DNA from: Eumeta japonica
Lineage: Eukaryota > Arthropoda > Insecta > Lepidoptera > Psychidae
Direction: 5' to 3'
DNA: 64,000 nt
Assembly: GCA_005406025.1 (NCBI GenBank)
Contig: BGZK01002035.1
Span: 1 to 64,000 of the forward strand
How positions within the stretch are numbered: position 1 is the stretch's first letter; each line of letters starts with the position of its first letter. Both the position numbers and the translations under genes were made by a program. Shown here in pieces: positions 1-11,030 of the stretch. The notes beneath the pieces were generated by a model. The model ran no database searches. It worked only from the letters and a program-made list of their open reading frames with translations, and was not told the DNA's origin.

Positions 1-1445
1 GTCAATAAGAAAACTATGAAATATTTGCGTATTATGTATATATATTAAAATTTAAGCATTTGTAGATAATTTTGTCTTTTAACTGACAAAAGCATAGTTT
101 TGTCAACTTCATTTTAAATTATGCACACAAACACTGTCGTGACGTTTATAACCGTATAAACCATAAATTAGTGACATACCTATATATTAATAGAAAAAAT
201 CTTCGAGTAAGAGTGATTTAAAATATAACTAATTTGCACAAAATTGAATGACTTAATCAATTTCAGATTTCTAAGAGAAAAACTTACTCATTCCTTTAAC
301 ATTGTATAGTTTATAATCCTCAATTTTGTTATTGTATTCCTATAATACTCAATTTGGCCGAAAAAAAAATAAAGAAAAAAATAAGTCTCCTACTATAAAC
401 AACAATAAAGAACTTCATTACTAACACTGGATATACTACAATATTTTGCTTATAGAAACTGTGAATTCTGATTGTACAAACTTTTCGAAACTGACAGTTG
501 TTTTTTTTACTTCCGTCAAAGATGACGTATTTATTACCTTGTTTATATTTAACGATGACATACTTATGAATTTGTATACATTCAAGAATTTTTTTGAGAC
601 TCACGGTGTATGCAGGACAGTTCGAGAATTTAGAGTCCAGTTTTCCCCTTGGCGATCGATGCGTTACCAAATGAAATCACAGAAAGATATCACATAAATA
701 TCTAAAATAATCATGGAAAAACTTCTATTGGTTTCGTAGCGTTTCGTTTCTAGTATACTCGTAGTTGAATATGCATTTTCTGTATATTTTAGTATTTACT
801 CCTATCCTAATCTACGAGGTCCAATAATGGTACACAGTATGAATGTAAAAAAACGACGTAATTTCGAATAAAATGCAAAATTAAAATAAAGTACCAGCGT
901 ACAATGTTTAAAATCATACGTATATTCTGCCAAAAAAAAACCTAGGGCCTCTTTTACGACCGAAGTCACTATTGAATTGAATTTTGACTTTAACATCCAA
1001 AAGTAAGATTTTGTTGAAATTGATTTCAAAGGAAGTTTGCAAATGAAGAGTATAATATATCAAAATAAGAATCTAACCGATAACATCTATTTCTTTCTTA
1101 TTAGGCTCTTCAAGAACTTTAGTATATTGTCATAGTTAGCTAGAGGATGGAGGCGCATTATTTAGCTATTGACTAACAGAATTTTGTGGCTTGTGGTGGA
1201 GAACCATTGGAGAAAATTTGTAGAATCAAAAACACTAAAATATAGAAAACAACCGACAAACCTATTTAGGTATAAGATTCTCTGCTGTACAAATATTTTA
1301 TTCACAACATTTTAGAATACATATCAATAAAATAATATTTGCACAATAATGAAAAATTTATTTACATGCACAATTAAAGTAACTTCTTTACTAAAACTAT
1401 ATGGTTATTTAAATAATCTACCTCATTTTAACTGGCCAATGGAGG
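1..1445. other. AT-rich stretch, no gene seen
   Basis: No recognisable gene or mobile element. The short open frames here overlap on both strands, are rich in F, I, K and Y as expected of chance frames in AT-rich DNA, and show no motif I know. Confidence 0.5.
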
Positions 1446-1449
1446 TCCA

Positions 1450-2550
1450 CTGAATTAGTTTAAAAGATACATAACTTCGGTTTAAATGCTCTGCTTGGTG
1501 TCAAATGGTATAAATAAAAAAAATAAAAAACCGTTGACCCTGTGAGTCATCCCTAAAACTTTCCGCTATGATATTTATAAATACATTTTTGAAGTCCTTG
1601 GGTTTTAAAATATGGGTTACAGTCGATAAGTTTTTGAGGTCTTGGAGCTCAAAAGTTCTAAACACGGTTGACCCTGCAGTCATCTCTTAAATTACTTGCT
1701 ATTTACGAACTGGAAGCATTCAAAAATTTTTATTCGAGGTTTCCAGGCTCAAAAATATAGATAAAATAAATTTTGAGCACTTCGTTCAAAGCTAAACATT
1801 TGTTTAAAAAAACGATATTTTTTTATTTTTAAAAGACTATATCTTTCGAACGTGTCGGATTGGATTTTTATCAGCCTTACGGTATTCAACGCAGTTTTTA
1901 AATTCAAAATAATGACTTAGTATTAAATATCAATCCATCAAGACTTACAAAAAAACACTTTTATTCAAATTTTTCGTTAAGCATATCACTCGAACGAAAC
2001 AACCTTTTTTTTAATGACATTTTGCAAGATCGCCTTTTTTTTAAGTAGAGAAAGTGGATAGATTTTGAAATTTATCAGGTGAGCAGTATAAAACATATTG
2101 TAAGAAAATCCTTTTTTGGAAAAAATTCTCCAAAGATATCTCTTGAACAAACAAATCGATTTTTATGTAAGTTGCGATAATCGATAGAATTGTTTGGGGA
2201 AAAGTGCTGATTAGATTTTGGTGTCAACCGATAGAGTAGTCCAAAATTTATTTCAAAAATATATTTTTCTAAAAACTTAAATTTTTGAAAGTTGTCAAAA
2301 TTTCTCAGGGGGAATTGGTAAAAAATTTTAGGAAGTCTGCATGCACAAACACACGCACACACGCATACACGCAAGCACTCTTACACCCACCCATATACAC
2401 ATAAATATACAGACGTCACTCGGAAAATGGCTAAAATAAATTTCTGAGATCCTAAAACTAATCTGATGAAAACTAGATTTTATAATATCGGACTGAAGAC
2501 GATATTTTCCCAGATTATGAAAATTTTTCATTTTTCACAGCGAGAACTTA
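1450..2550 (+). repeat. Dispersed repeat family A, copy 1
   Basis: About 1.1 kb that reappears inverted at 7.8-8.9 kb and, as its right part, at 38.5-39.2 kb. Order of blocks: two diverged tandem sub-blocks containing 'TGACCCTG(C/T)(A/G)AGTCAT' followed by 'CTAAAACTTTCCGCTATGA' (near 1540 and 1670); a middle part with 'GAACGTGTCGGATTGGATTT' and 'CAACGCAGTTTTTAAA'; a CA-rich microsatellite at 2340-2400; and a tail with 'CACTCGGAAAATGGCTAAAA', then 'CCCAGATTATGAAAATTTTT'. No coding frame survives. The family resembles microsatellite-bearing repeats of Lepidoptera; its class (non-autonomous DNA element or LINE tail) cannot be decided here. Confidence 0.7.
2338..2400. repeat. CA-rich imperfect microsatellite inside family A
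   Basis: Runs of ACACAC/GCACAC/ACGCAT make an imperfect (CA)n tract. It lies at the same internal place as the GT/CA tracts in the other two family A copies (7945-7990 and 39025-39048). Confidence 0.85.
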
Positions 2551-3616
2551 AAAATCACTAACATGTGCGTAAGGTGCCCAATCGCATTTTAACAGAACAA
2601 TATATTGTAACAAGTACCGCGATTGAGATTGAAGGATCGAAATAGAAAGAAAGAGGTAATACTAAAGTCACCAGAAAATGTATATTCAGTTATACTGTGA
2701 TATGGAAATGCGTTACGGAGCTGCTAGAGCACTTTTACTGAATACAGTTATAACTCTACGGACTGCACTTCGCTTATAACACAATATTATCGTGAAGAGA
2801 AGATTAATTGAAAACGTTCGAATTCATCCATATACATGCCCGAGCAACTGTTTTACAAAATTCTCTTAGTTTCATAGGTCATAGGTCATCAATATGTCAT
2901 CTTTAAAGATAAGTAAGGTCAAAAATATTACGTTTCACGCAAACAAACAAACATTTTATAGCTTTTAGAATATTCCATCCATTCAACATTCACAGATGAT
3001 GTATACAACCATGTCCACATATATCGATATAAACACGTGGAGTATTAATCAGTTATTTATTTAAAAAGCGGTATATTTCGGTATTCTTTTATCACTTTAA
3101 CATGATTCGTAACAATGTTTTGTACCAATTACCTGTAAGAGAATTTTTCAGAAAGAAACAAAATATTGTTCTCAAAACCGAGGATAGACGTTGTGCATAA
3201 ATTATAGACGAACGCAAGTTTCCTAAAGCACTCGGAAGTTTCTGCCTTTCGTATTATATATTTACGTTTTGGCAATACAAAATTACTGCACATTTCCGTA
3301 GTACAAAACCTTTAGATGAGCTTTGACAGCATTTAGAGGCTTTTATTCAAATTATGCCGAACCTGCAAAGCATAATTATGCGTTAATTAGTAGGAGAGTG
3401 CTGTGTACGTATATATGTCTCAATGGAAATTCGCTTGTCGTAATGGATAACATCGGCTTTGGTATCAAATGAAATTACAATATTACATGTAAGTTACTGG
3501 TTGATTGATTGATAGCTAGTGAACTTAGATTAAATTAGTTAAGCATCGATTGTTTCTGATTTGTGATTATAATTACAAAGCTCTTGAGTACGGATCGGCA
3601 TTTATAGCTTAAGTCC
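2551..3616. other. No gene seen
   Basis: AT-rich DNA with no open frame of interest, no recognisable transposon motif and no RNA gene signal. A short stretch near 2610-2655 ('GATTGAGATTGAAGGATCG') resembles the degenerate purine tracts listed elsewhere. Confidence 0.4.
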
Positions 3617-3659
3617 TTTCAAAATCTTGTTTATATACATTATAAACAAGATTTTGAAA
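3617..3659. repeat. Perfect 19-bp hairpin
   Basis: The arm TTTCAAAATCTTGTTTATA (3617-3635) is followed by a 5-nt spacer (TACAT) and its exact reverse complement (3641-3659). The arms show no decay although the flanks look like neutral DNA. This may be a recent inverted duplication. Confidence 0.9.
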
Positions 3660-5050
3660 AAACGGTATACCGTTATAAACATTTTTTTATCCCTAGTTTT
3701 TCTATTGGGATGGATTAGAGTTATAAATATTTTTTTATTAAAAATAATAAACTGGCGCAACTTTGAACAACTCTGGACTTACACATATATGTTTTATGAG
3801 AGAAAGTATGTAAAAACTAAAACAAGGATATCAACGCCCAATACCATTTGGACGACGGTTCACTCCGGCATATTCTATGCGTTTTATCTCAGAGTTGTAT
3901 GCTTTTGAGTATTAGAATTATGACACTCACAAACACATCGAAAAATTTTGTCGATAACGGCACATTTCGCCAAATGAGTAGCGGGACCACATCTCAAGTG
4001 ACGGCGGTCCTCCCACCTTCCACTCTTGGGGAGAGCTTTTTATTGACTCGGATCGGATTCGCGCCATTAGTGACGAGTACCACAATTCTCAGGGTTCCGT
4101 GAATAAAGTAACAAAACGAAAGCTTCATAATGAGATTTTATGTGTGACAAAGTTTTCGAATTATCTACATGGAAGATTTCTGAAAAAAATCGACTTTAAA
4201 TAATTTGCGATAATAGGTCCGTTGTACATTCAATTATCATATATGTTGTTTACACTTTCTCAAAAATATAAAATAAAATTTCTTACTTTTCTAATACCTC
4301 AATGAAACACCTAGATTTACGTGTTATGTTGTAGGATATTGTATTAAAAACCGAAAGCAAATCTTCTCTTACGTGGATTCCCAAAACTAGGCGTCGAAAG
4401 ATCAGATATATATAAAGAAATTAGATTTCTTTAAACTATTTGTTTGAAGATAAAACAGTTCAGGTTTACACTTAGTTATGAATAGATGGCGCCACTGCGT
4501 TACAACTGTCAGTGTCATTTCAATGGATAAAACAGGAGGTTTTTAATGTGGCGATAGTGTGAAATAAAAGTTAATTATCTTGTAATTCAGTGAAAGAGGA
4601 ATCGACAAATTAATTAATAAACTTTAAATGTCGTTTCTTTGTTATCAGGTGTGTATTGTTAGTTTATTGTATTTGTTGTTATAACTGTAAACCTGTGTTA
4701 AATAAAAAACTTTGTTATTTCAGAGCAACACAACGTGTTTATTAATTCTGAGATTCCTAAATTTGACGAATTGTCTTATATATATATTTATTTTTTAAGT
4801 TTGAGACAAGTTTTATGGAATCCACGTGTAAAAGCTAACTCAGTTTCATAAAATTTCGTAAAATTACAATGAGAAAGTATTTTAATCATTCAATAATAAA
4901 AAAAACATAAAAATATATTTCTGACATATTTATTCGTACTTTATAATTTTATAAGACAAATATGTGTTAAATAAATTGGAGTTTAATTTCGATCACCGAT
5001 TGTATCAAAGAATATATTTCATTATTCAGCGATTGTTGATCGTAGTTGCC
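3660..5050. other. No gene identified
   Basis: AT-rich. An 84-codon frame at 3848-4102 (plus) sits in a slightly GC-richer stretch (3840-4100), but it matches nothing I recognise. It overlaps another frame, has no splice or start context, and is not called as a gene. Confidence 0.35.
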
Positions 5051-5059
5051 CCAAGATAC

Positions 5060-5480
5060 GCTCTTGATGTCCTAAGTCCGTACACGTTTAAATAAAATGT
5101 GAAAGTGCCTTTGTCTGTCTGTATCGATTTTGATGAAATTTAGCACGGAGATAATTTGACACTAAAGACATAGGCTACTTTTTGATTCTTTATCTGTCTA
5201 TTCGTTTGTATATTTTTTCGTAGTTCAAATATAAACTTTCTAAGTGATTGAGCACACCATTTTATAATATATAAGCTTACTGTTTGTTTATCTCTGCTTG
5301 TTTGTGTATATGTTTACTTGTAAGCTGTTGTAAGTTGGTAATAACTTAACTAATTTTGATGAAATTTAGAAAACTGAGCTCATTGTCACATGAAATATGT
5401 TAGTATTGTATAATAATTGTATGTTTATCCATTTATCACCTTATAATTATAAGATTTGAAAGTAATAAATTTTATTTTGG
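5060..5480 (+). repeat. Helitron-like relic, two diverged internal blocks
   Basis: 'TGTGAAAGTGCCTTTGTCTG' is followed by 'TCGATTTTGATGAAATTTAG' and 'CATAGGCTACTTTTT'. This arrangement is common in short non-autonomous repeats of Lepidoptera whose ends are of Helitron type. A second related block follows at 5280-5400 (repeated GTTTGTTT, then 'AATTTTGATGAAATTTAG'). No clear 3' CTAG end with its hairpin is visible, so the copy is decayed or truncated. Confidence 0.5.
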
Positions 5481-6190
5481 TAATCAGGCTTATTGTTTGC
5501 TAATTTGCTTTGCTATGAAAAAGAGCAGTGTTAGAGTGAGCGGTGAGTGTTGAGAGAGGGGGGAGAGGAGACGGAGGTGCGGCGCCAGAGCCTGATACAG
5601 AGCGAATGCAAAAGTAAGAGGGCGTCAACAAATTGATTGTAACTATATGACAAGTAATGGTTTAACAATAAGAAAGTCATAGTACAGTAGAACAGACGAT
5701 AGGATCATTACATTGCATCATTAGTCTCCCATTACAATGTCATACTTTATGACGAATTCGGTTGTCTGTAATTTAATTAGGCACAAAGCGCTGGACGAAT
5801 TTGAACGAAGAATATTTTTTCGATTATAAGCACGATATTTTATACCCTCTCAGTGATGTGTCCCGGTGTAATGATTTACATGAAATCTAAAATATCCGAA
5901 GTGGGATGAGTTTCGGAATCGAGGGCAATAGTGTGATTGGAAAAGATGACGCGGGATTGGAATAGAAGACAAGCCCGAATCGTAATTATACAAGATTGCT
6001 AGATGTAAAAAATGTGAAAATAATTAAATATGTATTAAGCTGCGAAAGAAAGCTAGTAAATAAACAAATAGTTACTTACATGATCTGAAAGAATATAATC
6101 ACTATGTAAACATTAAAACAAAGATTGAAAAGTATATATAAAATGGATAAGGCTTTGTGCTTCATCCAGTATTATCATTATTCGTTCAAA
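5481..6190. other. No gene; purine-rich patches
   Basis: There is a G/A-rich patch at 5535-5580 (GAGAGAGGGGGGAGAGGAGA) and a degenerate 'GGAATCGAGGGCAATAG...GGGATTGGAATAG' tract at 5905-5990, similar to those at 40.3, 47.9 and 59.2 kb. No coding signal. Confidence 0.45.
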
Positions 6191-6199
6191 AAAATGTCC

Positions 6200-7230
6200 A
6201 ATAAATGAGGTATTCATTTAAGCCTTAAAGAAGCTCCATTTTCCTTTATACACTTTGTTGATGAAGTACTTACTAGCTTATGATTGATAGAAATCGCTAT
6301 TGAGTTAGATTAATCTACGTACTTCTGAGGCCTACAATCCGACAATCTTCATATTGCAAATTGAGGAGTTTGAATCTTAAAATCTCCACGCATACCGAGT
6401 ACGGGTTAGAAGCTGACAGCGACTGCAACGCCACCGATCCGGTGTCAATGTACGGAACTAACGGCATAACGTGCTCTCGGAGGCACGGAGCGGTCTCATT
6501 AGACTTAAAAGATTAGAGTTAAAAACTCATTCGTCAATTCGCTCGGACATCGTCATCGTATTGGACAAACTGTCGCAAACGCCCCCGGCGCACTGGCCCA
6601 GCTCAGGAGGCGCGAGGTCTGAGCATCTCGATTTGAAATAAAACTTATGCCGTAGCACTAGGATTGTTAAAACCTGAGACAACAACACTACTATAAAAAA
6701 ATACATCCATAAACGAGAACCTTTATGCTTTCAGAACTCGGTAACTTCTGATTTGAAAGCAACACACTTAAGCACTGAGCAACTACCGCCCTAAAGTTTC
6801 TATAGATATAACTTACTTGCGCAGAAACGATCCTCGCAACATTGCGAGACAGACTTTAGGGAAGATAAATGTTATTTTTCAGCTATACTCATCGCCTTTT
6901 CTGTAAGTTTCGGTTTTTCAGGTTCGACTAAGAACAATTTGCCATAGTAAAAAAGTGTAATATTTGATTTTTGTAATTCATATGTATATATAAATATTTT
7001 TATTTTATTCTTGTCACAATATTTCATGATGTATGTATATTAAAATATATACAATTTACCGTCGAACAAAAATTTAATTTATGAAATAGAACTAATAATG
7101 TATTGTTTCTGTGGTAGGTAATAACATTCAAGTGTCATAAAAAGTTTACGATTTATGAAGTGACGTCATGTTAAGTTAGGAGGTGTTTTCGCGCGATATT
7201 CGAAAAGCCAAATTTTCATTTGTGTTTATT
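6200..7230 (+). repeat. Dispersed repeat family B, copy 1
   Basis: Related in the same orientation and order to 35.1-35.8 kb. Shared blocks: 'TATACACTTTGTTGATGAAGT' (truncated here to key words: CTTTGTTGATGAAGT near 6250); 'CACGCATACCGAGTACGGG' with 'AACGTGCTCTCGGAGGCACG' (6385-6490); 'GATATAACTTACTT' (6806-6820); and 'CTGTGGTAGGTAA' followed by 'GAAGTGACGTCATGTTAAGT' (7110-7175). Copy 1 is longer in the middle. It contains inverted pairs CCCTAAAGT/ACTTTAGGG (6789-6797 and 6853-6861) and CTCGCAA/TTGCGAG (6833-6848), at the place where copy 2 has long hairpins. No coding frame is present. Confidence 0.7.
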
Positions 7231-7800
7231 TAATTTTTAGTACTTTATTACACGATAATAAAAAAAATCTGTGCAAGTTCAGCATTATTAGTTTTAGTAA
7301 AACTATGTAATTGAAATTATGTTTTATTATTAAAATTCGAGCGTACGAGAAGTATTATGAGGTTATTTTACAATAATATGATCTTTGGGACGTACTCGTA
7401 GATGTAGCAAACGTTCAGTAACAAAGAGACTGTTGCACTGTCATGTAATTAATAATATGACGGCTTAGTGGCCTAATAGCACAGGCCTCATGGAAATAGG
7501 AAACCTATCCTGTTATTTAGATACAAAGAAAAAAGGATCCTAAGGTAGAACAACAACGTTTTGAGAAACGCAACCGACAAGCCTAATATATTAATATATT
7601 TTTATTCATTGCTCGATCTGTATGAACTAATGTAGTGGAATCTGCTAATTTTGTTTCCATCCACTATTGGACCTCTGAATAAGCCGTAAATTTAGAAGCG
7701 TATTAAAAATTGATTACAGTGTTTCACGATAAGGTTCGATACAATAAGGTCATTCAATTCTGATCGTATTAACCCAACGTACTTACACTTTTACATAAAA
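7231..7800. other. No gene seen
   Basis: AT-rich DNA. A short stretch at 7458-7510 ('GGCTTAGTGGCCTAATAGC') faintly resembles the head of a tRNA-derived SINE, but no proper B box follows, so it is not called. Confidence 0.4.
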
Positions 7801-7809
7801 AATACATGT

Positions 7810-8890
7810 ACTGCAGTTAAATCTTTTAACTTTTGAAATTTGAAACATCTTCATAAATTGTGGAGGTACTGTTTTCAATTTCTTAAAGTATCTCGACATT
7901 TTAGGTTCAGAAAAGTTTATTTTGTCCATTTCTCAAGTGATTTCTGTATGTTTGTAAGCGTGTACGTATACGCGTGCGTGCATGTATATGTCTAAACTTC
8001 TCATAAATTTTGAGCTAATTTACCAATCGAAACTTAATTTGCTACATTCGAAAGTGAAAAATTTAATCTCATAGGTTTTAAGAAAGCCAAGTAAGTTTTA
8101 TAAAGTTATCAAATGTTTTTTTGATGACTGCTGTGTTGATCGACAATAAAATCTAAGCAGCTCTTTCAAACAAATAATTGTATCTATTGCCGCAAATCGC
8201 ATAGGAATAGGTTGATTTGTTCGAGAAATATCGTTGAAGAAACATTTTTCAAAGAATGTTTTTTGCAATATTTTAAACTATTCACAAATTCCGTGGTCTA
8301 ATAAGACTTTTTCCTTATGAAACAACAGCGATCTACGTGAATCGCCTCAAATTCGTTTGGTTCGTTTGAGAGATACTGTCAACGAAAAATGCCCAAAAAG
8401 TCTTTTTGAAATAAAATAAAAGTTTTGGTGATGTTTGTTTGGTATTTGGTCATCTTTTTAAGCTTATAAAACTGCGTTGAATGTCGCAAAGCTGATTAAA
8501 ATCGAACAATGCTTATGAGCGATATCGTACTGGAAATATAAAAAATAGCATTTTTCGTTTTAAATAAATTTAAAAGTTTTGTACTCAAAGGGCTTGAATC
8601 GTATTGTAACGTTATTTATATTATAACTGTATTTGTGCGCTCGAATAGTTCGAAAAAGCACTTAAGTATACTAACGTTTATATTTTTGAACGTTTTGAAC
8701 TCGAAAGTAGGAAGAAGTCTCAGGGATGGCCTGCAGAGTCGTCCATATTTCGAAGATTTGAGCTCGAATAGCTCGAAAACTTATAGACAACTATATTTTT
8801 CAGTCATGACGCTCAAAAACATATCTATAATGTCACAGCGGAAGTTTTAGGAACGGCCTGCAGAGTCAATCGTTTTACAGATTTTTTATT
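7810..8890 (-). repeat. Dispersed repeat family A, copy 2
   Basis: On the minus strand this repeats the block order of copy 1. The 'TGACTCTGCAGGCC'/'TAAAACTTCCGCTGTGACAT' sub-block occurs twice (8700-8760 and 8815-8870). The 'CGATTTTAATCAGC...CAACGCAG' part is at 8465-8515, a GT-rich microsatellite is at 7945-7990, and the tail is at 7850-7940. A 71-codon plus-strand frame lies across it antisense and is a chance frame. Confidence 0.7.
7945..7990. repeat. GT-rich imperfect microsatellite inside family A copy 2
   Basis: 'GTAAGCGTGTACGTATACGC' is followed by 'GTGCGTGCATGTATATG'. It is the complement of the CA tract of the plus-strand copies and lies in the matching position. Confidence 0.8.
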
Positions 8891-8929
8891 ATGAAGCAAT
8901 CTCGATCTGAAGAAAGGAGCGTAATGTTC

Positions 8930-9180
8930 TTCGAGAGTATGTACGTATGTATGTGTGTATGTATGTCCATTTCTCTGGCACGCCCTACAGCCTGAAAGAT
9001 CGGACGGATTTTGACATGCGAGGTGTTATTTGATTCGTCGTGACTATGTGAGTGACGCCAGATATATTAAAATTTATATAAAATCAAAATGGCAGATTTT
9101 TGGCGCCAAAAAATATAACCATAAAAAAATTGATGACACTCTAATTTGTGCTATATAAATAAATATTCATTTCAAAGTCG
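8930..9180. repeat. Repeat relic with GTAT microsatellite
   Basis: A (GTAT)n-like run (8938-8968) is followed by 'AGATCGGACGGATTTTGACA' and 'GGCAGATTTTTGGCGCC'. The phrase about a query base pair set 'CGGACGGATTTTGA' is common in non-coding tails of lepidopteran repeats. Class not determined. Confidence 0.4.
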
Positions 9181-9259
9181 CCATCGTCTCGTTGCCTCCG
9201 GATTCACAATATTATGATAACTAAAAAGTTCGAAATAAACTTAATCATTAAGAAAACAT

Positions 9260-9582
9260 TTCTTTTAGCTTTAGCTGTTTACTGTTTTACTTTCTCTTCT
9301 TTAGCTCATCGTAGGTGGGCTGGAACAAGCTACAGGAACATTTAGCTATTTTGTAAATCACTACTCGCTTGACATAGCTTGTTCCCGCCAGTAACACTTT
9401 TTCCAACATTCTAGTAATATTTATTCACATAGTTATGTAATACTTTACAAATTTATCATTTACATTTGTAAGGCACACAACAGTAAAATTGTTAGTAATA
9501 TGGTGTGATGAATGAAATAGATTTTAAAACTAGGAGCTAAAGAAGAGAGGGTAAGATAGTAAGTAGCTAAAGCTAAAAAAAA
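9260..9582. mobile_element. MITE-like element with ~49-bp terminal inverted repeats
   Basis: The left end 9260-9307 and the reverse complement of 9534-9582 match over about 48 positions with a handful of differences. Key words shared: TTTTAGCTTTAGCT, TTACT, CTCTTCTTTAGCTC. The interior also holds an inverted pair GGAACAAGCT (9322-9331) / AGCTTGTTCC (9378-9387). The element is about 320 bp and non-coding. No target-site duplication is obvious at the edges, so the true outer limits may lie a few bases further out. Confidence 0.8.
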
Positions 9583-9632
9583 GTAGCAAACGAAATGTAG
9601 AACTTGTTTTTGCTTTTCAGTTATATTTTTAT

Positions 9633-9857
9633 TTGGCAGCCAGGTTTTTTGTTTTCTTAATAATTAAGTTTCTTGATTTTGATTGTGATTCTTGTAGTGA
9701 TTCTTATTCCGGGCCGATGTACGACTTTGATCCTCCCTTGGATAATGTTGTCACCGATGAGGAATCTATAAAAATAAGAAGTAATTTATTTCATGTTTAC
9801 GCAAGTGAATTTGGGGGAAAATTTAGAATAATTAGTGTATTAAAACTGTCCAGCTAA
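9633..9857 (+). other. Unidentified 74-codon open frame
   Basis: The middle of the frame is acidic with a coding-like composition (DFDCDSCSDSYSGPMYDFDPP, then VVTDEES), which is unusual for chance frames in this window. It begins just outside the MITE. There is no family match, no visible splice context and no partner frame. It could be an eroded transposase N-terminus or chance, and is not called as a gene. Confidence 0.2.
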
Positions 9858-9859
9858 CA

Positions 9860-10396
9860 TGTTTTCCTCACTAAAACAATAATAATGAACCAGTAGTTTT
9901 CGAATCATAAACGTAAAAACATACAGAAAGACAGAGATACGTTGTATTTTGTATTATATAAAGAAGGATATAGATTCCGTCAAACTATGAAATCAAGTGC
10001 ACGACAAACAGCGCACCACCGAACACATACGTAGATGTGCGCCTGCTTGCTTTCGTACCCTTCGCGGTAGCCTGTTGACCTACAAAACTCAAAGTTGCGT
10101 GTCGTACAAGGGACAAGGGGAATAATACGCCGTAGAAAGGTTTTTGTTTTCCCACGGGAACGAAAATATATAGAAACACGTAAGGGCGCTTCATGATCGC
10201 GTCCCTAAGCATGCACTGTACGATGTGTTATCATTTTACACTTTTGTCTCGTTTAACAATCTCGAGAAAATGAATTATTTTGTTAATGACGTATTTTCGC
10301 ATACTTACGATTATTTCGTTCCCATATAAAGTCCATATAAGTATTAGTAAATACTTAATAAATGAATGCTTGCACAATATATTACGCATTTATTTT
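9860..10396. other. No gene seen
   Basis: Mixed-composition DNA. 9985-10210 is slightly GC-richer and open on the minus strand for 75 codons, without any motif I recognise. Confidence 0.35.
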
Positions 10397-10735
10397 ATGA
10401 GTATATGTAAGTTTTTCTTCTTCATTCCTTTGACATGTGACAGTAAGGAGATTTTCCTTTTTTCTTTCAACAACGTTTGACTACATGCAGGTTTTTTCCG
10501 TCCTCGCCGTGTCAAGATATGCAAGTATTCATTCTTTCCTTTTTCAACATGCAAACGTGTGCAGGTCTTCTTCCTTTTGTTCCTCGCAATGCGATTACCT
10601 ACGGGTTTTTCTTTTTTTCGTTCCTCCACACATGGCCCGATTTCCTTCCTTCCCTTCTTCCTCGAAGTACGAGTATACTCAGATTTTTCTTCATTCGTTA
10701 CTCGATATGCGAGTATACATTTCCTCGAGATGTTT
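10397..10735. repeat. Pyrimidine-rich degenerate minisatellite (~9 units)
   Basis: Units of about 30-50 bp begin at 10397, 10435, 10485, 10519, 10549, 10589, 10632, 10669 and 10707. Each opens with ATGCRAGTATAC-like sequence and continues as a T/C-rich run (TTTTTCTTCNTTCNTTCCTC). Because the array is repetitive and biased, it stays open for 60-125 codons in several frames on both strands; these frames (K/R-rich on minus, F/S-rich on plus) are by-products of composition, not genes. Confidence 0.75.
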
Positions 10736-10769
10736 CCCATATTATTTTAAAAAGAATGATACAAATTTA

Positions 10770-11030
10770 GCTTTCCCGTCTATGCGTGTGTTCGTAAAAC
10801 ATTCGGTCGTGTAGACCTGGCACACGAACGCGTATCCCCTGCGTCACAGACGGACGTGATAACCTCAAATAAACGGGTCTAATATATACGGATATCAAAC
10901 CCGGGGACGATAAGTTCACGCCCCGCATCAATATACCTTGCGCCAAAGAGCCTACGAACGTTCGTAAGCTTCGCCCTGCGAGCCCGTAACGCAATTTATA
11001 ATTCAAAGACGGCATCGCGCTCGCTTTTGC
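10770..11030. promoter_or_regulatory. GC-richer unique stretch, possible conserved non-coding element
   Basis: Clearly richer in G+C than its flanks, low in simple repeats, with no match to any repeat family in this window. It contains 'ACGAACGTTCGT' (10955-10966), a self-complementary 12-mer. An 82-codon minus frame crosses it but lacks motifs. The regulatory reading is inference only. Confidence 0.25.

Noticed and set aside
10390..10814. Overlapping frames of 63-125 codons on both strands
   Set aside because: They arise from the pyrimidine-rich minisatellite; amino acid content simply follows the base bias.
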